The translations under genes and the position numbers were made by a program. From Candidatus Hecatellales archaeon ex4484_218 (lineage in GTDB: Archaea > Thermoproteota > Bathyarchaeia > Hecatellales > Hecatellaceae): a stretch of DNA of 6,922 bases. The stretch covers positions 1 through 6,922 of the forward strand of contig NJEB01000030.1 in assembly GCA_002254975.1 (NCBI GenBank), given 5' to 3'. How positions within the stretch are numbered: the stretch's first letter is position 1; each line of letters starts with the position of its first letter. Shown here piece after piece: positions 6,177-6,922 of the stretch. The notes below the pieces were generated by a model. That model worked only from the letters and a program-made list of their open reading frames with translations, did no database searches and was not told where the DNA came from.

Positions 6177-6626
6177 TTGGCTTGGGATGAATGGTGGAGA
6201 AGACGTAGAAGTCGTTTCCCGTTTTTTGGTAGTTTTTTTGAGGAAATGGATGAAATAATGAGAGAAATGGAAAGAATGTTGGAGGAAATGTTTAAAGGTT
6301 ACAGGGAAACTTTTCCCAGTGAACTTATAAGGGAAAGAAAACTTCCAGATGGAAGAATTGTAAGAGAATTTGGTCCTGTTGTTTACGGGTACTCTATAAC
6401 TGTGGGTCCTGATGGTAAGCCTGTAATTAGAGAATTTGGAAATGTTAAACCTTCACTTAAAGGTTTTAGACCAAGCTTAGACATTAAAATGGAAAGAGAA
6501 CCTTTAGTTGATATAATGTCTGATAACGGAAACATTAAGGTTATTGCTGAACTACCGGGAGTTGAAAAAGAAGATTCTTTAAAGGATAAACAGTATAAAT
6601 TCCTTCCTTATCTTTTACAACCCTAA
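6177..6626 (+). pseudogene. Archaeal small heat-shock protein (Hsp20 / alpha-crystallin family), truncated and fused to antisense L31e sequence
   Basis: The frame starts at a TTG with a good Shine-Dalgarno site. It encodes the usual archaeal Hsp20 N-terminus: MAWDEWWRRRRSRFPFF, then a Met/Glu-rich amphipathic helix (about 20-42), a Gly/Pro-rich linker, and the start of the alpha-crystallin domain REPLVDIMSDNGNIKVIAELPGVEKED (107-133). Family members continue with about 60 more residues (beta strands 4-9, often ending in an I-x-I tail). Here homology stops at residue 133 (about base 6575). The last 16 residues, to the stop at 6624-6626, are antisense L31e code. Without most of the beta sandwich, dimer formation and chaperone activity should be lost. 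The intact counterpart would be an ATP-independent holdase. The base composition and start context look native up to the break, so the damage is recent or an assembly chimera. Confidence 0.85.
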
Positions 6627-6897
6627 TTCTAACTTTTGGTGGAGGATTTTTTATACCTCTACTCCAAATTAGCTCATTAAGTTGACGGCTAATCTTAAAA
6701 TCTTCAGTTTTTAAATGTCTTCTAAGAAATTTTTTTAAAAGTCTAACAGCTTTCTCCGTTCTTTCAAATCTAGAAGCAATCCAAGCTTTTCTAAGTGGAA
6801 CAGTATAAAATCTTTCCTCAACAATTTCTTCAACTTCTTCCTCTTCTTCTTCAACTTTCTTCTCTTCTTCTTTTTCTATCTCAGCTTTTTCAGCCAA
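6541..6897 (-). CDS. rpl31e: Large-subunit ribosomal protein L31e, with an aberrant C-terminal tail
   Basis: L31e is a small basic protein near the peptide exit tunnel of archaeal and eukaryotic 50S/60S subunits. The core runs from EERFYTVPLRKAWIASRF (27-44) through RTEKAVRLLKKFLRRHLK (46-63), FKISRQLNELIWSRGIKNPP (67-86) and KVRIRVVKDKEGIYTVYPL (88-106), covering the whole domain. Residues 1-28 are a very acidic Glu/Lys tract coded by a purine-only-like repeat (6814-6890 region). The last 11 residues (NLLFQLPVVQQ, 108-118) come from antisense hsp20 sequence beyond the junction, so the native stop is missing. The protein is probably still functional, as the extra tail is short. The start is a TTG at 6895-6897 with AGGTGA (6907-6912) nine bases upstream. 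In most archaea L31e sits between L39e and aIF6; here aIF6 does not follow. Confidence 0.92.
   Translation of the reverse strand: MAEKAEIEKEEEKKVEEEEEEVEEIVEERFYTVPLRKAWIASRFERTEKAVRLLKKFLRRHLKTEDFKISRQLNELIWSRGIKNPPPKVRIRVVKDKEGIYTVYPLKNLLFQLPVVQQ
6571..6582. other. Rearrangement or assembly junction between hsp20 and rpl31e
   Basis: Plus-strand Hsp20 homology ends at the GAT codon 6573-6575, and minus-strand L31e homology ends at about 6577-6580 (residues L106/K107). Two unrelated genes therefore meet tail to tail within a few bases, each losing its own stop. The breakpoint cannot be placed to the base because the natural 3' ends of both genes are unknown here. Confidence 0.75.
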
Positions 6898-6906
6898 TGT
6901 TAATTT

Positions 6907-6912
6907 TCACCT
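6907..6912 (-). promoter_or_regulatory. Shine-Dalgarno site of rpl31e
   Basis: AGGTGA on the minus strand lies nine bases before the TTG start at 6897 and supports that unusual start. Its first bases overlap the TAG that may end an upstream L39e frame, as expected for tightly packed ribosomal genes. Confidence 0.6.
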
Positions 6913-6922
6913 AAACTTTAAT
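6911..6922 (-). CDS. Possible last codons of ribosomal protein L39e (only 12 bases in window)
   Basis: The minus strand at the window edge reads ATT AAA GTT TAG, that is I-K-V-stop, 13 bases before the L31e start. Archaeal L39e commonly ends in a basic run finishing L-K-V or similar, and L39e is the usual gene directly upstream of L31e. The call rests on three codons plus gene-order knowledge; equally, this could be a promoter element. Confidence 0.3.
   Translation of the reverse strand: MKV

Noticed and set aside
6814..6890. Pyrimidine-rich TTC/TCT repeat as a possible microsatellite or regulatory tract
   Set aside because: It is coding: the other strand gives the acidic Glu/Lys N-terminus of L31e.
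1..6922. CRISPR array, insertion sequence ends or rRNA genes
   Set aside because: I saw no regularly spaced repeats, no transposase frame and no rRNA-like conserved stretch on either strand.

Overview
The window looks like archaeal chromosomal DNA, probably from the TACK side (Bathyarchaeia-like is a guess from the flavour of the proteins, not a demonstrated assignment). The evidence is a ribosomal protein L31e gene, an archaeal-type Hsp20, an adenosylcobalamin-dependent ribonucleotide reductase, TATA-box promoters, GGAGG/GGTGA ribosome-binding sites with frequent TTG starts, and T-rich stretches at gene ends. The DNA is AT-rich, but the tRNA is about 70% G+C by hand count, which would fit a thermophile.

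Layout. Positions 1-437 (minus) hold the first 145 codons of a class I SAM-dependent methyltransferase cut by the window edge, with its TATA box at 466-473. Positions 484-771 (minus) are a decayed N-terminal piece of a tyrosine recombinase (integrase), lying 38 bases beyond the 3' end of a tRNA-His(GUG) gene at 810-883 (minus). This looks like the scar of an element once integrated at the tRNA. A non-genic stretch follows to 1129. A complete class II histone-deacetylase-like amidohydrolase (1130-2200, minus) is divergent from a complete class II ribonucleotide reductase, nrdJ (2320-4425, plus). The 119-base gap between them carries promoter elements and two palindromes. nrdJ converges on a complete AMP-forming acyl-CoA ligase (4446-6038, minus), with only 20 bases and T-rich terminator-like tracts between. 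The ligase is divergent from a small heat-shock protein gene (Hsp20) starting at 6177.

The right end is abnormal. The Hsp20 frame loses homology at about residue 133, early in its alpha-crystallin domain, and runs antisense into the 3' end of an L31e gene read from the other strand (6897 down to 6541). The L31e frame in turn loses its natural stop and picks up an 11-residue tail from antisense hsp20 sequence. Either a deletion or inversion joined two genes tail to tail, or the assembly is chimeric. The last 12 bases may be the end of L39e, the usual upstream neighbour of L31e in archaea.

The complete genes are mostly housekeeping: dNTP synthesis (nrdJ), acyl-CoA formation, protein or polyamine deacetylation, proteostasis and translation. 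I see no single operon and no convincing new multi-gene system. The most notable signals are the integrase relic at tRNA-His and the hsp20/L31e junction.
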